Source: Topomyia yanbarensis (taxonomy: Eukaryota > Arthropoda > Insecta > Diptera > Culicidae). Taken from it: a DNA stretch of 64,000 bases. The notes beneath the pieces were generated by a model. The model saw nothing but the letters and a program-made list of their open reading frames with translations. It had not been told where the DNA came from and did no database searches. The stretch spans positions 466,670,766 through 466,734,765 of the forward strand of contig NC_080671.1 of NCBI RefSeq assembly GCF_030247195.1. Direction: 5' to 3'. The stretch's first letter is position 1. Each line of letters starts with the position of its first letter. Positions 60,166 through 64,000 of this stretch are shown one piece after another. A program made the translations under genes and the position numbers.

Positions 60166-62258
60166 CTGAGAAGAAAATATTATGAAGTTTGACTAGGCAG
60201 GATTGCGTGTTGTTATGGTAATCAATTTGTTCCGTCGCGTTTATATAACAGATTCCATGTATAGTGTCAGATGAATAAATTTTATTCTGTTGCCGAATCA
60301 ATTCTTTTCCTGATATCAAAGGGCCTTTCTAGAGCTAGCATACGTGCATCTAACAGATATTTTTGAATATTTTTTCCATTATCAACAATATGTGCTTCAG
60401 ATCTTTGAAAATTTGTTTGAATTGGCATGACACGATTTTCAATAAATCTGACAACAAGGACGCCATGATCCCGAAAGTCATTAGGTCAAATGAACAGCAA
60501 AAGTAATATTTTGTAAACAATTTTTAAAGCTAATTGTTTTAATCGACTTAGTAGAATGTCACAACAAACCCTCTTAAGACAGATGTCTTCCGTTTAATGT
60601 CACTACCATCATTTCGTACCACGACGTATTGTAGTGCTTATCACATCATCATTCATATGTTCAGTGAGGATTAGGAAAAATCATTTGATTTTTTCCTTTT
60701 TTGAAACATGAGCTGTTCTTTTCAACATTCACAAAATTGATTGCGGTATTTGCCCGGTTTATTTGTAATTATAGTCCAAATAAGTGGTAGCGACGTGAGA
60801 AACGTACAAGGTCATTCGGCCAAATGGACATTAGATCGAATATTTCATAGAATACGAATAGAATACATATACGAAAAGTTTATCATCGGGAAACTTTTTT
60901 ACTCTATCTTTGCCATACCTTATTGTGGTTCTAAGATTCTTCTTTTATTCAAGATTGGAAAGTGAAGAGGTTAGCAATCCTCAAAATTATTCTTTTTTTT
61001 ATTCTTTGAAAAAAAAAGTTTTTAGTTTATGTCAGTATTTTTTATATAATACATTAATGTTTCTCTACAACTTACCTGAACCCGAGGATTTTAAAATTGA
61101 ACTAACCCATTGCATCCGCGTTTTGGGTTCTAAAATCCGTACCTGACCATCTTTACTTCATGTATGATCGTTTGATAGTGTTTAATCTATAGTACCGAAC
61201 TCCCTACTTAACAGAGAGTATAGAGGGTGGTGCTCAAACCAAAGATTATTTATACTGACCTTTCGATAAAATGACCCAAAATATGACAATGCCAATCAAG
61301 TGAGAGATTTGGAAATTATAGTAGTATTTTGCAGTGATTTCGATGCTACCTCACAGAAAAAGATAGTATCGAAATTCAATTCTGAACACTCGAAGGAAAC
61401 CACTTGATACCGTTCATGTTTCTGCTGTACTTTAATGATAGTGCATCCTAAGGCATCTCGAATGCTAGGATGCATCTTTAGAATAACCAAAACGCTGAGA
61501 TAATTGAGTTCATTCAACGTCGTTTTTTACATCTCGCGCTCTGATCTAATGCCGTGCCTAGATCTAGTCCGTCTCTTCAGCTGCGAAAGCCAGTGTCAAC
61601 TGATTCTTTTGGAACTCTTTTTTGTTCGAAGGAATTCAATGAGGCTCATTGTTGACACTCTGCTAGGTCATCTAAAGTGTCCAGCTATTTTGAAACATAG
61701 AAGAAAGTTGATTGGAGTGGAAACTGCACACCGAGGGCAAACCCACGTATCACTGGTACTATTCTTGCCAATATGTCATACCCCGTTGCAGTACAGGTCG
61801 TGGGATCCGGTGGAATTTTCAGAATTCAAACTCTATGCAGGAACAATGAAAACAATCCGAACCAGTTACCAGACTCGGTGTTCGGTTAAACTACGGCTTT
61901 CCCTATACCACACCAATTAGCGACGGACATTCAAAAGCGGTCAATTTCCCTCACTATTGACCGACCGGATACGCTGTTGACTACTGGAGATCCCACGAGA
62001 AAAGAGAAGATAATACCGCCGGGCCAATTTTAGCTTAGCCTCTTTTATTCGCGATCGGGTCGTTGCCCTCTAGTCTGCATACTTTTCAAGTTCGAAACTG
62101 CGAACACACAAAAAAAGAGGAACCGAAAACAGAACGGTCAATCACTTCTGTCAAAAAAGTGAAGTGGATGAAATGTATTGCTTCTCTCTGCTAGTAGGTT
62201 CTGGTTTGATGGTGGACCATAAGTGTTAAACAGATGAAACAAGGAGATGATAAGACGT
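60166..62258. other. intronic stretch, nothing firm recognised
   Basis: An open frame at 61504-61920 (138 codons) has no known domain. No repeats of clear structure. Confidence 0.4.
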
Positions 62259-62266
62259 GTGGACAT
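62259..62266. repeat. 8-bp target duplication of the second hAT-like element (left copy)
   Basis: GTGGACAT here and at 63146-63153. Confidence 0.88.
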
Positions 62267-63145
62267 TAGGGTGGGACAAAAAATAGAATCCAGCTCCGAG
62301 CAACTTTTCAGATACCATTTGGGTCCTAGAACAACTGTGCAAATTCTTAGCTCGATCCCTGAAACTATATTTTTGCGCCCACTGTTTAAAGTTTACATGG
62401 GAGTTTGCATGGAAAAACTAACTTTCACAAAATAATTCCTCCGGAAGTCGCCCATTGCTTCCTAAAAATAAATCGTTATGTGGCTTTTATAGGAAATTTA
62501 ACAAAGAAACGAAGTCTCGAAAACCACGAAACGATCTGACGCTTGAGAAAAAAGTTATTAAGCAGAAACCGATTGATGCTCTGACGATTGATAAAATGTT
62601 CATTTTTTCTAGCACCACTGCTGTTGGCTTTCCAATTCTATGCAATTTTGTTTCGATCTTCTCTTAATGTGTTTAAATTACTTATCTATGCTGTTTGGCC
62701 ACTTCGCAAGGGTTTTGGGGGATAAATTGGGGCTTCTTTTGTACATAATAAGAGAAAGTTAAAAATTTTGTATATAATTCGACCTTCAGCAGAAAAGTGA
62801 AAATTTCATCGATCTTCAGGGCATCAATCGGTTTTTTCTTAATAACTTTTTCCACAAGCATCAGATCGTTTCGTGGTCTTCTAGACTTTGTTTCCTTGAC
62901 AAATTTCCTATAAAAATCAGTCATCTATTTATTTTTAGGCGATAACGGGAGACTCTTGGAAGAATTATTTTGCAAAAGTAGATTTCCCCATACGAAATCC
63001 CATGTAAACTTTAAACCATGGGCGCAAAAATATAGTTTCACCGATCGAACTAAAAATTTACAGAGTTGTTTTGGGAGCTAACTGGGACCCAAAAAGTTAC
63101 TCGGAGCGAAATTTTATTTTTTTCATGTAACCATGTCCCACTCTA
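62267..63145. mobile_element. hAT-like foldback MITE (879 bases)
   Basis: Ends TAGGGTGGGACA and TGTCCCACTCTA, with a perfect 8-base duplication GTGGACAT. The arms (62267 to about 62640 and about 62770-63145) pair over AGCTCCGAG(C/T)AACTTTT, GCGCCCA...TTTAAAGTTTACATGG and AAACGATCTGA. The centre is about 130-150 bases, with no protein. Internal phrases recur at 34312-34428. Confidence 0.88.
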
Positions 63146-63153
63146 GTGGACAT

Positions 63154-64000
63154 GCACACCAAGCTGATTCAACGTTTGAATATCTGCTCTGTTAGACTAT
63201 GCCGATTGCTTTCAGGGTCCTTAGAAATTGTGCAAAATTTGATAGTGTTCTGCTGAATCTACAGACCAACATTTTTGATGCGATTTTCGAAAAGGTTTTT
63301 TGCTTAATAATTTTTCTCGGTGAAGTTCAACAAGCTTGTATTGCTCGTTAGATAAACATTTTTTGTTATCCACTTTTGGTTGAAGAGGAGTATTATCGAA
63401 TAAACTTTCGACCGAAAGAACCTGTGGACGTTTATACTATTTGACCAACTGGTAACAATTGTCCAAAGTTTATATATTAATGATGAAGAGCAGCTCATGC
63501 CGCAAAGAAGGAAATATAACAGATGTATATATCGAAGAAGCCAACCAAAAAGTTACGAGTCGACATCAAAAGACAATAAATCTATATTCTAGAATGTTTT
63601 AGACGGGATGGTGCTGTAAGTACTGATCGTAGCATCTATCTTATTCTTACATATGTTGGATACATGGTAAATACCCAATTCATTCAGCACCATGTCTGTT
63701 AAATAAACCGGTTGTCGGCTAACCGGTAAACGTCAATGGAGTCCAATTCATTCCAAAAAAGCTGAAACGACCTAATTGTCTAGACTGTATAGACTGCCTC
63801 ATCTAGTTTTTAAATTTATCTTACTATCATTTGCTACACGTTCCTGGTGATAGTAATACAGACAGGGAAATTGTGGCACACATAACACACCGATCATTAA
63901 GCTGTGCAAGTGTTAGACAATCTTTTCCAATAAGATAAACCATACACCCCGGTATTGTTCGCCAGGTTCGATGACGAAAGCAACGGTAAGTTTTTGTTTG
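63154..64000. other. intronic stretch with a partial hAT-like element fragment
   Basis: Positions 63200-63260 (TCCTTAGAAATTGTGCAAAA, then TCTACAGACC) resemble the arm of 52824-53611 near 52885-52930. The rest has no recognised feature. Confidence 0.45.

Larger units (their letters stand above)
51375..64000 (-). other. intron of the FNDC3-like gene running off the right edge
   Basis: It starts at the TTTGCAG acceptor at 51375 and has no further recognised exon to 64000. The elements it holds are listed separately. Confidence 0.7.

Noticed and set aside
61504..61920. 138-codon plus-strand frame
   Set aside because: No recognised domain and no codon or context support; left as unassigned.

Overview
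The window is eukaryotic, intron- and transposon-rich, AT-rich insect DNA. The mix of features points to a mosquito (Culicidae), probably a culicine: a Feilai-like tRNA-derived SINE, Jockey/I-type and LOA-type LINEs, a mag-like Ty3/gypsy element, TTAA-flanked and hAT-like non-autonomous elements, and a gene whose closest named relative is Drosophila miles-to-go. The species cannot be fixed from the sequence alone.

One host gene crosses the whole window on the minus strand: an FNDC3-family protein (vertebrate FNDC3A/B, fly mtgo). Five exons are visible in transcript order: 51187-51374, 22095-22392, 20446-22020, 18847-20381 and 138-638. All junctions have GT/AG ends and matching phases, and together they form one open frame of about 1,364 residues. 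The protein has the FNDC3 N-terminal motif, a poly-Gln/His and acidic linker, nine fibronectin type III domains and a C-terminal tail-anchor membrane segment. The start codon and first exon(s) lie beyond position 64000, and the 3' UTR runs off position 1.

Everything else is intron, dominated by nested mobile elements. (1) 639-18846: a LINE split by a Ty3/gypsy element (LTRs 2757-2988 and 7363-7593, 5-bp target duplication). Next comes a Jockey/I-like LINE (ORF1, then ORF2) whose endonuclease is split by a 3.2-kb TTAA-flanked palindrome (10842-14069), and then a decayed LOA-type LINE. (2) 22393-51186: a second ORF1 copy of the Jockey/I-like LINE, a 5.6-kb set of nested inverted repeats (27740-33336), SINEs, a 356-bp AT microsatellite, another foldback element (47161-48544), and a cluster of sequences that fold as hammerhead ribozymes (34.4-43.0 kb). 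(3) 51375-64000: LINE relics, two hAT-like elements with clean 8-bp target duplications, and other short elements.

The most interesting signal is the hammerhead family. Seven related copies share the core CTGATGA...GAAAC (or the allowed CTGACGA). In two copies (34730-34804 and 42870-42971) all three stems pair completely, with different base pairs in each copy. Three copies lie on the same strand about 0.5 kb apart, and five share a GGGACATCAC-like box about 55-72 bases before the cleavage site. This suggests a non-autonomous ribozyme-bearing repeat (retrozyme- or Penelope-like) inside a host intron.
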